From the NCBI GenBank assembly GCA_031254455.1, contig JAIRUI010000123.1, forward strand, positions 1 through 54,574: DNA of 54,574 nt, given 5' to 3'. The stretch is from Chitinispirillales bacterium (GTDB taxonomy: Bacteria; Fibrobacterota; Chitinivibrionia; Chitinivibrionales; Chitinivibrionaceae). The translations under genes were made by a program, and so were the position numbers. The stretch's first letter is position 1. Each line of letters opens with the position of its first letter. The notes below the pieces were generated by a model. The model did not search any database and was not told where the DNA came from. It worked only from the letters and a program-made list of their open reading frames with translations. Positions 42,134-51,333 of this stretch are shown here, one piece after another.

Positions 42134-44266
42134 ATGCATATTTTTGCGAGATATATAGAAGATAGATGGCATATTCCATTTGATGCCGCTTTATCGCTTT
42201 GCTCTCACCATGAAAGAGGGTATTCTATATATTTTATGTCGGAATATGTGCCTAACGTCTCAATTTGCGGAATTGAAACCGTTTGTGAAATTTACAAATT
42301 TTTAGATCTGCAAAAAAAACTCGAATCGTTAAAAACTCAGGCAAGGAAAATTCTTAAAAGCGCCGAAAAATACAACGACGGCATGGAAGATAACATATCG
42401 TTAAGTATTTCCAAAACGGAGATTGACGATATTGTCGCGTCGTTCAAAATAAATTCTCAATCCAAAGGCAGAACGGCGATTGTTAACGGACTTCTGCCTC
42501 TTGCGAATTTATTTTATGATAATTATTGCGGAGACATAGAAAAAGAAGCCGAAAAGTATTTGTCTTCTGAAAAAAATCTTAACACGATTGACGATGTTAT
42601 TGACGGAGCCGCCGCTATTTTAACCGACCGTTTCGGATTTGACGAAAATGCGAGAATTTCTGTAAGGGATTTAACCGCCAAAGACGGAAATATAGAAATT
42701 TCGGTCAAAAAAAAGACCGCTAAATACGATAAATTCATCGGGATACACAATTTGAGCGATATAAACGACGACGATATTTTATTTTTAATGGACGCCGAAA
42801 AAAACAAAAACATTAAATTTAGCGTAATCGCTCCGTTTTTAAGCATTCTTGAACTTTTAAGACACAATTTCTTAACCTGTGAAAATTCAAGCGCCGAACC
42901 AATAATAAACCGTGCGATTTCGGACGCTTGCAACAAATTTTTAGTTCCGATGGCGCAAAATTCAATCAAAGAAGAAATTTTTGAAGGCGCAGTCGAGAGG
43001 GTGTCAAGAACTGTTTCGTCGCAGCTTTATAACGTGTTAAAGCAAAGGAATAAAGGAACAAAAAAGAATATCCTTATAATTTCACAAAATTTACAGGAAT
43101 TAATAAACATAATAGTCGTCGATAACGAAGGAACTCTGCTTCGCGCCTCGGCGGAATCTGTGCGGCAATACGGGAAACCGTTTAGTTCCGGAAAAATAAG
43201 AAGCGCATTTGAACAGTGGAGCGCAGACGAGTTTATTCTTGTAGAAGACGACAAATGCGGCGAATTTATGAACTCGGTCGTAGAAACTACAATAACTGCA
43301 CTTGCCTCAAAACCTAAGATAACAAGGATTTCGTCAAATAAAAAAATCTCGGAAATACTCAAAACCGATTTTGTAAAATCACAAGTGAAAAATTTTGATA
43401 AAACAATTCAGAACGTTTATGCTTACGGAATTTGTGCAATCGCTCCCCTTGCGCTTATAAGCGAACCGGAGTGTTTAAGCGTCTTATTAGGAAATCATGC
43501 GGTGCAATATTTGCCTAAAGAAGAAATAAAAGAAATAACCGACCGGAATTTATTGCTTTTACAATTAAAACAAGGCATAGAAATAGGTTCAAAAAAAGAT
43601 CGCCTGCTTCTTAATCTCGGCATTTCTCAAGAAACTCTTGAAATTATGCGTACAAAAAAAACAGACGGAATACTTAAATCTAAAAAAAGCATCGCCGATA
43701 TCGACGGAATGAACGAAGCGGCTTTCAATAACGTTTCAGGGTTTGTAATATTCCCCAACGCCGGAAACTTATACGACAAATCTTTAATACACCCGCAAAT
43801 GTATCATATTGTCGATGCGGTGTGTAATATTCTAAAATGCTCGCTTGAAAATATTATCGGCAACAAAAATATAATAAACGGTTATAAAGACGAGAATCCG
43901 GTAAACGAGTTTTTTATTAAAAGAAAAATAGCAAACCAGCTAAAAATTGCGGCGAGATATTTGCCGGTTTCCGTAAAACATCGCAAACGCGTCGCCTGGT
44001 CGGATATTATTCCAGGAACATTTACGCAGGGAACGGTACGCAACGTTACCGACTTCGGCATTTTTGTGGACATAAACGCTTTCACGGACGGATTGGTGCA
44101 TATATCCGAAATTCCCGAATACTTGTCCGAAACATTTAAGCCCGGCGCTAAAATCCGCGTAAAAATCCTCGACGTGGACGACAAAAAACGCAGAATCGCT
44201 TTATCATTGAAACATCCGAAAACCGAAATTCCGGATTTGACGGAATTCTTTAACGAAGATTTGTAG
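42134..44266 (+). CDS. Tex-family RNA-binding protein, divergent
   Basis: A 710-residue cytoplasmic protein with the Tex layout. The N-terminus (RWHIPFDAALSLC) is followed by helical regions and a degenerate YqgF/RNase-H-like domain (about residues 310-450: NILIISQNLQELINIIVVDNEG). A helix-hairpin-helix-like part contains GFVIFPNAGNLYDKSLIHP. A C-terminal S1 domain follows (GTFTQGTVRNVTDFGIFVD, LVHISEI, VKILDVDDKKRRIALSLK). Compared with usual Tex (about 770 residues) many conserved positions have changed. It starts 42 nt after the tRNA. Tex proteins act in transcription and RNA handling, and the precise role is unsettled. Confidence 0.78.
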   Translation: MHIFARYIEDRWHIPFDAALSLCSHHERGYSIYFMSEYVPNVSICGIETVCEIYKFLDLQKKLESLKTQARKILKSAEKYNDGMEDNISLSISKTEIDDIVASFKINSQSKGRTAIVNGLLPLANLFYDNYCGDIEKEAEKYLSSEKNLNTIDDVIDGAAAILTDRFGFDENARISVRDLTAKDGNIEISVKKKTAKYDKFIGIHNLSDINDDDILFLMDAEKNKNIKFSVIAPFLSILELLRHNFLTCENSSAEPIINRAISDACNKFLVPMAQNSIKEEIFEGAVERVSRTVSSQLYNVLKQRNKGTKKNILIISQNLQELINIIVVDNEGTLLRASAESVRQYGKPFSSGKIRSAFEQWSADEFILVEDDKCGEFMNSVVETTITALASKPKITRISSNKKISEILKTDFVKSQVKNFDKTIQNVYAYGICAIAPLALISEPECLSVLLGNHAVQYLPKEEIKEITDRNLLLLQLKQGIEIGSKKDRLLLNLGISQETLEIMRTKKTDGILKSKKSIADIDGMNEAAFNNVSGFVIFPNAGNLYDKSLIHPQMYHIVDAVCNILKCSLENIIGNKNIINGYKDENPVNEFFIKRKIANQLKIAARYLPVSVKHRKRVAWSDIIPGTFTQGTVRNVTDFGIFVDINAFTDGLVHISEIPEYLSETFKPGAKIRVKILDVDDKKRRIALSLKHPKTEIPDLTEFFNEDL

Positions 44267-44302
44267 AATTTAAATGAAAATTTAATAAAATTGGGGGTTT
44301 CA

Positions 44303-44938
44303 ATGGGAAAATATATCGGTGAATTCGCTTTGTTTTTTAAAGAAGGGGGCGAATTTATGTGGATAATCTCGGCAGTGTTCGGCTTTGCCGTAGCTATAGT
44401 GATAGAACGATTGATTTTTATGTACGTAACTTGCGCAAATACTTCGGCAAAAGCGGCATTAGAAGCCGCAAAAGCGCTGGAAGCAGACGATAAAAAAGAG
44501 ATTGAAAAATTATGCAAAAGAAACGACCCGCTTTCAATTCTGCTTAATAATGCAATAAATAAATTCAAAAAAGGCGTTTCAATCAACGAAATCCGCAATA
44601 CCGTAGAAGAAGATGCGATTTTACAAATTCCGCGAATTTACTCTCGACTTAATTATTTGGCGCTGGTAGCAAACGCCGTAACGCTTTTAGGACTTTTAGG
44701 AACGATACAAGGGCTTCAAATGTCGTTTTCATCGCTTGCTTCTCTTGAAGCGGCTGAAAAAGCGACGGCGCTGTCAAAAGGGATTTCCGTAGCCATGAAC
44801 ACTACGGCGTTAGGACTTGTCACGGCGATTCCATGCATGTTTGCTTTTACTTTTTTATCGAATAAAAAGCAAAATTTAATAAACAGCATTGACGACGCAA
44901 TGGCTCGTTTTCTAAACTTTTTGGAAAAACCAAAATGA
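44303..44938 (+). CDS. exbB: ExbB/TolQ-type proton-channel subunit
   Basis: A 211-residue inner-membrane protein with three predicted helices (about residues 19-37, 110-130 and 152-172). The MotA/TolQ/ExbB signature is LLGLLGTIQGLQMSFSSLA and then ISVAMNTTALGLVTAIPCMF. It forms the ring that uses proton flow to energise TonB. ATG 44303 has GGGGG before it; TTG 44291 is an alternative. It is the first gene of exbB-exbD-exbD-tonB, with the following gene overlapping by 4 nt. Confidence 0.9.
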   Translation: MGKYIGEFALFFKEGGEFMWIISAVFGFAVAIVIERLIFMYVTCANTSAKAALEAAKALEADDKKEIEKLCKRNDPLSILLNNAINKFKKGVSINEIRNTVEEDAILQIPRIYSRLNYLALVANAVTLLGLLGTIQGLQMSFSSLASLEAAEKATALSKGISVAMNTTALGLVTAIPCMFAFTFLSNKKQNLINSIDDAMARFLNFLEKPK

Positions 44939-45414
44939 AAAAAAGACACGTCTGGGGACAAAATTCCAAAATAGAAGCAAATATAGATATTGACGTAAAA
45001 CCCGTAATGAATATGTTTGTAATTCTAATCCCGTTTTTAGTTTCCATGGCGGTTTTCAGCCATATCGCCATTCATCAATTTTACCTTCCGCCAGACGCCG
45101 CAAATTCAGACAAAACCGGAAAAGTAGAATTGAAATCGACCGTCGTAATCGACACAAATTATTTATTGGTAACGGTAGGAAGCGATATGATTGATTCTTT
45201 ACCTATTGTAGATTTCGACAAGGAACGTTTAATAAATTCGCTTATAAACGCAAAAGAAATCAGCAACGATAAAGAAAAGGCGGTCGTTTCGGTAAAAGAC
45301 GCGGTTACATTTGACTGGGTAGTGAAAATCATGGACATTTGCAAAGAAAGCGGATTTCTACAAACAGGATTATCGTCCGCGCCTAATTCGGCCGACATCG
45401 CAGGAAAAATATGA
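44935..45414 (+). CDS. ExbD-type subunit lacking the membrane aspartate
   Basis: A 159-residue protein with one N-terminal membrane helix and a periplasmic domain, the ExbD/TolR layout. The helix motif is VKPVMNMFVILIPFLVSMAVF. Asn26 stands where ExbD normally has its essential Asp. The next gene encodes a second ExbD that keeps the Asp, so the two may form a mixed unit. Overlaps of 4 nt on both sides (ATGA) show tight coupling with exbB and the second exbD. The periplasmic part (VVIDTNYLLVTVG ... ITFDWVVKIMDICKESGF-like strands) is family-like. Confidence 0.78.
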   Translation: MKKRHVWGQNSKIEANIDIDVKPVMNMFVILIPFLVSMAVFSHIAIHQFYLPPDAANSDKTGKVELKSTVVIDTNYLLVTVGSDMIDSLPIVDFDKERLINSLINAKEISNDKEKAVVSVKDAVTFDWVVKIMDICKESGFLQTGLSSAPNSADIAGKI

Positions 45415-45863
45415 AAAGAAAATCGTTTACAGGAAATTCTTTAGTCGATACGGACGACACGATATCGCCGCAAATAACTTCGCTTATCGACGCAATGACG
45501 ATTTTACTTGTATTTTTGATTCAAAATTTTTCAACGGAAGGGAATTTAATAACTACGCAAAAAGATATTGTGCTTCCATATTCCGAAGTTAAAACCACGC
45601 CGTTGCCCGCATACACGGTACAAATTACTTCGAACGAAGTCCGTGTTCAAGGCGTTAGCGTCGTAAAAAACGAAAATTTTGAAAACAGAGACGATTTGAT
45701 TATTCCTGAATTGTTTGAAAAACTGTCAAAAAACGAACCCGACAAACGAATTATTATCGAAGCGGACAAAAATTTGCCGTTCAACATAATAAAAAGAGTG
45801 TGTTTTTCTTGCAGCGCCGCAGGTTTTGAGAACTTTGAAATTTTGGTGGACAAGGATTTGTGA
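45411..45863 (+). CDS. exbD: ExbD-type subunit with canonical aspartate
   Basis: A 150-residue ExbD/TolR protein. The helix motif is ITSLIDAMTILLVFLIQNFS, with Asp27 in the proton-path position. The periplasmic domain follows: LPYSEVKTTPLPAYTVQITS, ELFEKLSKNEPDKRIIIEAD, IKRVCFSCSAAGFENFEILV. It overlaps the previous exbD by 4 nt and tonB by 1 nt (TGATG). Confidence 0.85.
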   Translation: MKRKSFTGNSLVDTDDTISPQITSLIDAMTILLVFLIQNFSTEGNLITTQKDIVLPYSEVKTTPLPAYTVQITSNEVRVQGVSVVKNENFENRDDLIIPELFEKLSKNEPDKRIIIEADKNLPFNIIKRVCFSCSAAGFENFEILVDKDL

Positions 45864-46606
45864 TGAACAAAATTGCGCCGGAAGAATATTTTTCAGAGCA
45901 AAAAAGCAACGATTCTCAAAACTTTATTATTTCGTTTATCGTAGTGATTCTAATGTTTTGCGGTGGATTTTATTATCTTTCAAAAATTGAGATTATGCCT
46001 AAACCCGTTCATGAAAAAATTACAACGCTTAAAACAACTTTTTCCATAAATCAGGAAAAGAAAAAAGAAACGCCCAAACCGATTGATTTGGGAGAAAAAC
46101 CCAAAATTACAAAAATTCAAGAATTTCCCAAAGAAGTATCGGAAGTTAAGCCGGAAAATCGCGAGATAAAAAAGGTCTATGGACTTCAAAAAGTTTATTC
46201 TACGAGATTGGGAACCGGCGGATCGATGGCGAACGCGGTTGTCGGAAAATTCGGGAATGCCATAAATAAAGATTTCGACACTATAACCGCTTCACAAACG
46301 GACATTATGGCAAAAGAAGCGGTTTCGCCGGCGAGCGTAACACATGCGCCTTCGTTCAAAAAACGCGTGAAACCGGAAATAAGCGAAGAAATTCGCAAAA
46401 GCGGCGTAAGCGGAACGATCAAAGTTAAAGTACTCATAGACATAGACGGAAAAGTAAAAAAAGCGGTAGCCGAAAACGATTTGGGGTTCGGAACTCTTAA
46501 ATCGGCTATAGACGCGTGCTTTCAGATGGAATTTACGCCGGCAAGGATAGGCGATGAAATAGTCGCCGTTTGGATAACGATTCCCATAAGATTTGAGAAA
46601 CTATAG
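45863..46606 (+). CDS. tonB: TonB-family energy transducer
   Basis: A 247-residue protein. A short cytoplasmic start is followed by one membrane helix (FIISFIVVILMFCGGFYYL). A Lys/Pro/Glu-rich periplasmic linker (KKETPKPIDLGEKPKITKI) leads to a C-terminal TonB domain with SGTIKVKVLIDIDGKVKKAV, LKSAIDACFQMEFTPARIGD and VWITIPIRF. It passes ExbB/ExbD-derived energy to outer-membrane receptors. ATG 45863 shares a base with the exbD stop; GTG 45860 is possible. The gene ends 4 nt from the convergent rhomboid gene. No TonB-dependent receptor was recognised in the window. Confidence 0.85.
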   Translation: MNKIAPEEYFSEQKSNDSQNFIISFIVVILMFCGGFYYLSKIEIMPKPVHEKITTLKTTFSINQEKKKETPKPIDLGEKPKITKIQEFPKEVSEVKPENREIKKVYGLQKVYSTRLGTGGSMANAVVGKFGNAINKDFDTITASQTDIMAKEAVSPASVTHAPSFKKRVKPEISEEIRKSGVSGTIKVKVLIDIDGKVKKAVAENDLGFGTLKSAIDACFQMEFTPARIGDEIVAVWITIPIRFEKL

Positions 46607-46610
46607 TTAT

Positions 46611-47435
46611 TCAAAAACCTTTTTTTCGATAATCTGCAGACGCTTCCTGCAAAATCTTTCTTTCTTGCGGTGAAAGCGATTGTATTCCGTAATCGTTTAT
46701 TTTATCCAAAATTCTATCGACTTCTTCGGCGCGGCAACGCTTTCCGGTTTGTTCATTCTCAATTTTATACCGATTACGTTTAGTCGAAATATTATTAAAA
46801 AATGCGGAAATTCCTCTTATCGCCAAATCAAATTTATCTTCGATTTTAATCCATATAAACCCTGCGACAATTCCGCCGAGGTGCGTTATGTGCGAAACGT
46901 TTCCCGCACTTCTTGCCGTACCGAAAATTGAAATGACCGCATAAATTATTACCGCCGTTCTCACTTTCATAGGAATAACAAAGAAAAAAAGCAATTGACG
47001 GTCGGGAAAATAATACGCATATACTACAAGCAGCGCCATTAGCGCGCCCGAAGCGCCGATTATGTTTACGGGGAAATTAAAAAATACCGCCAAAAGAGAA
47101 AACGCGCCCGCAAACAACGCCGAAAATAAATAAAATTCAAAGAATCTGCGGTAACCCCAAACATACTCTATTTCTTTCCCAAACATCCAAAGAATAAGCA
47201 TATTAAAAACAATATGGAAAAACGAACGCGGATCGTGCAGAAAAGCATAAGAAATTAAACGCCAAACCTCTTTGTCAAAAATCACCGCTTCCGGCGACAA
47301 CCCGCCGTACGCTACCAAATAATTTCCTATTTGCGGCATCAAAAAAACAACGGTTTGAATAGCGACCGTAATCGTAATAATAAAATTTATAGAGCTGAAA
47401 TTTCCCGTTTGCTTGTCTGTAAAAATATTACTCAC
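46611..47435 (-). CDS. rhomboid-family intramembrane serine protease
   Basis: A 274-residue membrane protein with six predicted helices. It has WRLISYAFLH, HIVFNMLILWMFGKEIE (the conserved Asn is present), the catalytic Ser in IIGASGALMAL, and the catalytic His in HITHLGGIVAGFIW. A soluble C-terminal tail of about 70 residues (RCRAEEVDRILDKINDYGIQSLSPQERKIL, split by a short Lys-rich stretch) is the DUF6576-like tail common in bacterial rhomboids. The start is GTG 47435 with AGGAGAAAT before it. Substrates are unknown. Confidence 0.9.
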   Translation of the reverse strand: MSNIFTDKQTGNFSSINFIITITVAIQTVVFLMPQIGNYLVAYGGLSPEAVIFDKEVWRLISYAFLHDPRSFFHIVFNMLILWMFGKEIEYVWGYRRFFEFYLFSALFAGAFSLLAVFFNFPVNIIGASGALMALLVVYAYYFPDRQLLFFFVIPMKVRTAVIIYAVISIFGTARSAGNVSHITHLGGIVAGFIWIKIEDKFDLAIRGISAFFNNISTKRNRYKIENEQTGKRCRAEEVDRILDKINDYGIQSLSPQERKILQEASADYRKKGF

Positions 47436-47550
47436 TTATTTCTCCTATTTTTTTAAGGGAAAATATTAATATGGTTTTACCGTTGTTTTCCGGTCTTTTG
47501 GCGACTGTAAGAGCCGCTTCAAGAACAAAACCGGACGAAATAGCGAAAAG

Positions 47551-47585
47551 TATAGGGATCCTATCTTGCCGATAGAATCCCTATA
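47551..47585 (-). terminator. stem-loop terminator of the outer-membrane protein gene
   Basis: TATAGGGAT-C-CTATC (47551-47565) pairs with GATAG-A-ATCCCTATA (47571-47585): 14 pairs and one mismatch around TTGCC, with CTTTTC following on the minus strand. It begins 4 nt past the gene's stop. Confidence 0.65.
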
Positions 47586-47588
47586 AAA

Positions 47589-48996
47589 TTAAAACCTTGC
47601 GACAAATTCAAGACCGAAATTTATATAATTATAACCGCCGATTTTATCCGTGCTTTTTATAGATTCGTAAGTCGCTTTCAATTTATCGCTTCTAAACGCC
47701 AATTGGACCGCAGGACCAAACGCAATGTTATCATTAATGAGGAAATGCCATCCGAAATACAAATCGTTGCATACGAAAGATTCTTTGTATGTACCATATA
47801 CTCCTTCATCTAATTTCACATTACCCGTTCCCAAACTGTAGTTAAACGCCAACTCGTTAATCCCCAAAGTAAGCGACGGAGCCGCCTTTACAAGAAAACC
47901 AAAAGACTTTATATCATCTCCCCAAGTATCATAATTCACAACATACGATTTGCCCAATCTTATATTTCCCAAAGCCACGCCTACGTTAAAATTAAACTTA
48001 TCGTTAAACGCGAAATCAATATCCGTTCCGTAAGCCAATAAAACCGACGCTTTATTTTTCCTATTAGAATAATCATAATAAGTTCCCCAGAAAGAACGGG
48101 TCTGAAATACCGGAGAAAGCGTAACTTTTTCGCCCAAACCTATATCGGCGTCTAAAATGAAACGAAATTCGTTATGATTATAATAATAATATTCTATGTC
48201 CACCGGAACGCCGTCTTCATAAACTATATAATAGGCGTCCCCAAGCGCATTCGCAGGACTAACCAAAGCGGTTGTCAAGTTAAGAGAAAATTTGTCGGAA
48301 AAATCAAAGCCGAATTTAAGCCCCGCCTGCGAACTGTTATATTCACAATCCCAGTTCCAAAAAGAAGTCCACAAACCGTATCCGCCGCCTACGTCATATA
48401 AGTCCTCCACATCAAAATCTGATGCGGAAAACATGGATTCAAACCCGGCGACCAAGTCAAGAACCGTATTGCCTTTCGTTTCAAGAAGTCCGCCGTAAAA
48501 CTTAAATAACGAGCCCGGTTTCCATGTAATATACGCGTTGGGAAGAGTCGGAATATACCCTTTCGCGTTTCCGTCCTTAAACGCAAGATTATCGTTTCCG
48601 TAACCCCCCGGATTGCTCAAACGAAAATCTACCGAGAGATTATCGCCGAAATCCAAACCTAAGCGGGTATTCCAAGCATACTGAATATTGAAAGTGTTGC
48701 TTTTATAGTCCACTTTTACGTTTTTATTAGGACCGTAATAGTCGTCATCATAATAACTGCCGGTATAGTAATAATCATTATCAAAATGAAACCCGGGATT
48801 TAAGAAAAAATCTCCCGAAAATCTCAATTTTACCCGAGACTTTTTTTCCGCCCCCCCCCACCGACGACGAATACGAAGAACCGCCGTAAGAACTTGAATA
48901 ATTTTGACTTTCCGTCGTTTCCTCATCCTGTGCGAACTGTGCAAAAACAACCGCGGACATAATTGCCGCTAAGAACGCAATTTTTGAATACTTCAT
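47589..48996 (-). CDS. outer-membrane beta-barrel protein, out of frame at a 9-G tract
   Basis: The ATG at 48996 (AAGGAAAGGG before it) begins a signal peptide, MKYSKIAFLAAIMSAVVFAQ, and a Ser/Tyr/Gly linker. That frame stops at 48781 because nine Gs (48859-48851) put it one base out. The following frame, to the stop at 47589, encodes about 390 residues of barrel (KLRFSGDFFLNPGFHFDNDY, then NIQYAWNTRLGLDFGDNL, ending INFGLEFVARF). With eight Gs the two parts join as SSVGGAEKKSRVKL. Either the gene is phase-variable and currently off, or one base is a sequencing error. The family is unknown; the strong acidic and aromatic YYYTGSYYDDDYYG segment is exposed-loop-like. Confidence 0.72.
48851..48859. 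repeat. homopolymer tract (9 C, i.e. 9 G on the coding strand)
   Basis: CCCCCCCCC at 48851-48859, next to a 7-T tract at 48841-48847, lies inside the start of the outer-membrane protein gene. Such tracts slip during replication and switch the reading frame. It is the only G/C homopolymer this long noticed in the window. Confidence 0.85.
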
Positions 48997-49020
48997 TTTA
49001 AACCCTTTCCTTTTTATTAT

Positions 49021-50253
49021 TTATTTATCACTCAACGCTACGACGCCGGGAAGTTCTTTTCCTTCCAAGAATTCCAAACTCGCTCCGCCGCCGGTTGACA
49101 CATGCGAGACCTTACTTTCAAGCCCCGCTTTTTCAATAGCCGAAACCGAATCGCCTCCTCCTATAATCGTTACGGCGCCTTTAGCCGTCGCTTCCGCAAG
49201 AGCGTTAGCAACCGCAAACGTTCCCTTTGCCGTTTCGGGAATTTCAAACACGCCCATAGGCCCGTTCCAAACGACCGTTTTTGCAGATTTCACTATATTT
49301 GCAAATTTCTCCTGCGTCTTAGGACCTATATCGCAACCTTCATGACCTGCAGGAATTTTATCGAAATCTACAATATATTCACCTTCAATTCTTCTTTCTT
49401 CAAAATGAAGTTTTTTTGTCGCCAGTATATCTATCGGAAGCACGATTTTATTACCCGCTTTCGACAGAATGTCTTTAGCCAAATCAATCTTATCGTTTTC
49501 ACATAAGGAATCGCCGATTTCGTATCCTTGCGCCTTAAAAAACGTGTATGCCATTCCGCCGCCGATAATGAGCGTATCGACTTTAGGGAGCAGTGAATTT
49601 ATTACGTCGATTTTTCCGGATATTTTAGCCCCCCCGATAATCGCTACAAACGGACGCGTCGGGTTTTCAACCGCTTCGCCCAAAAATTTCAATTCTTTTC
49701 TAAGCAGATACCCGCTGGCTCTTTTTAACTTTACGCCGACCATAGAAGCGTGTGCGCGGTGCGCGGTTCCAAACGCGTCGTTGATAAACACGTCGCCGTG
49801 CCTTGAAAGCGAATTGCAAAATTCCTCAATATCTTCCTTGCTTGCGACGATTTTTGAACCGTCGGCGTTTTTAATTTTTCCTTCTTCTTCGATATGAAAA
49901 CGCAAATTTTCCAAAAGAATAACATCGCCCGGTTTTGCCGCGGCGGTTTTTCCTTCTGCGTCCGCGCCGACGCAATCGCCGACAAACTGAACTTTTTTGC
50001 CCAAAAGTTCTTCCAATCTTTTGGCGACCGGCGCAAGAGTATATTTTTGATTTACCTGTCCGTTTGGTCTTCCCAAATGGCTCATAAGAATTACAGACGC
50101 GCCTTTTTCTAAAGCGTACTTTATTGTCGGAAGAGCCGCGACGATTCTCTTGTCGGATTCAACGACTCCGTTTTTAACCGGGACGTTAAAATCGACGCGA
50201 ATTAAAGCCCGTTTACCGTTCAAATCCAAGTCTTCAATAAACAATTTAGCCAC
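49021..50253 (-). CDS. pgk: phosphoglycerate kinase
   Basis: A 410-residue glycolytic enzyme that transfers phosphate from 1,3-bisphosphoglycerate to ADP. It has RALIRVDFNVPVKNG, SHLGRPNG, GTAHRAHASMVGV, IIGGAKISGKIDVI, VWNGPMGVFE and the nucleotide motif TIIGGGDSVSAIEKAG, ending in STGGGASLEFLEGKELPGV. The length is slightly above the usual 390-400, from a short insertion (GKTAAAKPGD/NADGSKIVASKED). The start is GTG 50253, with AAAGGAAA upstream. Promoter at 50318-50347. Confidence 0.96.
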   Translation of the reverse strand: MAKLFIEDLDLNGKRALIRVDFNVPVKNGVVESDKRIVAALPTIKYALEKGASVILMSHLGRPNGQVNQKYTLAPVAKRLEELLGKKVQFVGDCVGADAEGKTAAAKPGDVILLENLRFHIEEEGKIKNADGSKIVASKEDIEEFCNSLSRHGDVFINDAFGTAHRAHASMVGVKLKRASGYLLRKELKFLGEAVENPTRPFVAIIGGAKISGKIDVINSLLPKVDTLIIGGGMAYTFFKAQGYEIGDSLCENDKIDLAKDILSKAGNKIVLPIDILATKKLHFEERRIEGEYIVDFDKIPAGHEGCDIGPKTQEKFANIVKSAKTVVWNGPMGVFEIPETAKGTFAVANALAEATAKGAVTIIGGGDSVSAIEKAGLESKVSHVSTGGGASLEFLEGKELPGVVALSDK

Positions 50254-50317
50254 AAGAAATTTCCTTTCTAAAAAAGTTCACATTATAATTCATCATTCTT
50301 CCTTATATTCGCCGTTT

Positions 50318-50347
50318 AATATAATATATACAGTTAAGTCTTGTCAA
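50318..50347 (-). promoter_or_regulatory. putative pgk promoter
   Basis: On the minus strand a full consensus TTGACA (50347-50342), an 18-nt spacer and TATATT (50323-50318), leaving a leader of about 58 nt to the GTG. The overlapping TTATAT would give a 17-nt spacer. Confidence 0.6.
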
Positions 50348-50375
50348 GTCTGAAAAGAAGTCTATTTCAATACAC

Positions 50376-50405
50376 TTGCTTTTTTTCTACGGCATAAACT
50401 ATTTT
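50376..50405 (+). promoter_or_regulatory. putative dapA promoter
   Basis: TTGCTT (50376-50381), an 18-nt spacer and TATTTT (50400-50405), 31 nt before the dapA ATG. It is divergent from the pgk promoter. Confidence 0.45.
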
Positions 50406-50436
50406 CATCAAAATAAATAAAACTCAGGAGTTTATT

Positions 50437-51333
50437 ATGAAAGTTCGATACGACGCCGGCGAGGTGATAACGGCAATGATTACGCCGTTCAAAGAAGATT
50501 TTAGCGTGGATTTCAAGTCGCTTGAAAACTTGGTTCACCATCTTATTACAAACGGTACAGATATGATTTTGGTTAACGGAACTACGGGTGAAAGTCCTAC
50601 CCTTACGCACGAGGAAGAATTGGATATTCTAAAATGCGTCCGTTCGGCTGCGGGAAGCAAAATAAAAATTATGATGGGCGCCGGTTCAAATTCGACCCAT
50701 ACCGCGGTCGAAGTCGTAGAGCGCACGGAACAAATAGGCGCGGACGCGATTTTGTCGGTAGTGCCGTACTACAACAAGCCGAACCAAAAAGGAATTTTCG
50801 AGCATTTTTCAGCGATTGCGAAAGCGACGACGCTTCCGGTTATGCTTTATAACATTCCTGGACGAACCGGAGTTATGATGAATCCTACCACCATAGCCGA
50901 TTTGGCGCGGGCGCACAAAAATATTTTTGCGGTAAAACAAAGCGCACCCGATATTGATTTGGTAACGGAAATCGCTTACGATACGCCGGAAGATTTTACG
51001 ATTTATTCGGGCGACGATTCGATGACTTTACCGATTTTGGCGGTCGGCGGAATGGGTGTCGTAAGCGTCGCGTCACATTTGGTCGGCGCAGAAATTAAAA
51101 ATATGATAGCCGCGTTCAAAGCTGGAAACAATCAGTTGGCAAAAGAAATTCATTTCAAAAATTATGACTTTTTTGCAGGAATATTTACTCACCCAAATCC
51201 AATTCCTATAAAAGCGCTGCTAAAAGACGAGAAAATTATCGCGTGCGACGAAGTTCGTCCGCCGTTGTTCAAACTGACACAAGACGAAATTTCAAAATTG
51301 AAAATCGCGATTTCCGACGGCGTCGTATCTTAA
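50437..51333 (+). CDS. dapA: 4-hydroxy-tetrahydrodipicolinate synthase
   Basis: A 298-residue TIM-barrel aldolase that condenses pyruvate with aspartate semialdehyde, the first committed step to lysine and diaminopimelate. It has AMITPFKEDFSVD, VNGTTGESPTL (the Thr-Thr pair), SVVPYYNKPNQKGI, YNIPGRTG (catalytic Tyr) and IFAVKQSAPD with the Schiff-base Lys. YSGDDSMTLP and HPNPIPIKALL follow. CAGGAG precedes the ATG. The end overlaps the convergent methyltransferase gene by 4 nt. Confidence 0.96.
   Translation: MKVRYDAGEVITAMITPFKEDFSVDFKSLENLVHHLITNGTDMILVNGTTGESPTLTHEEELDILKCVRSAAGSKIKIMMGAGSNSTHTAVEVVERTEQIGADAILSVVPYYNKPNQKGIFEHFSAIAKATTLPVMLYNIPGRTGVMMNPTTIADLARAHKNIFAVKQSAPDIDLVTEIAYDTPEDFTIYSGDDSMTLPILAVGGMGVVSVASHLVGAEIKNMIAAFKAGNNQLAKEIHFKNYDFFAGIFTHPNPIPIKALLKDEKIIACDEVRPPLFKLTQDEISKLKIAISDGVVS

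Noticed and set aside
45863..46606. Possible TolA instead of TonB
   Set aside because: The C-terminal domain and the Pro/Lys linker fit TonB. There is no long Ala/Lys helix, and no tolB or pal is nearby.
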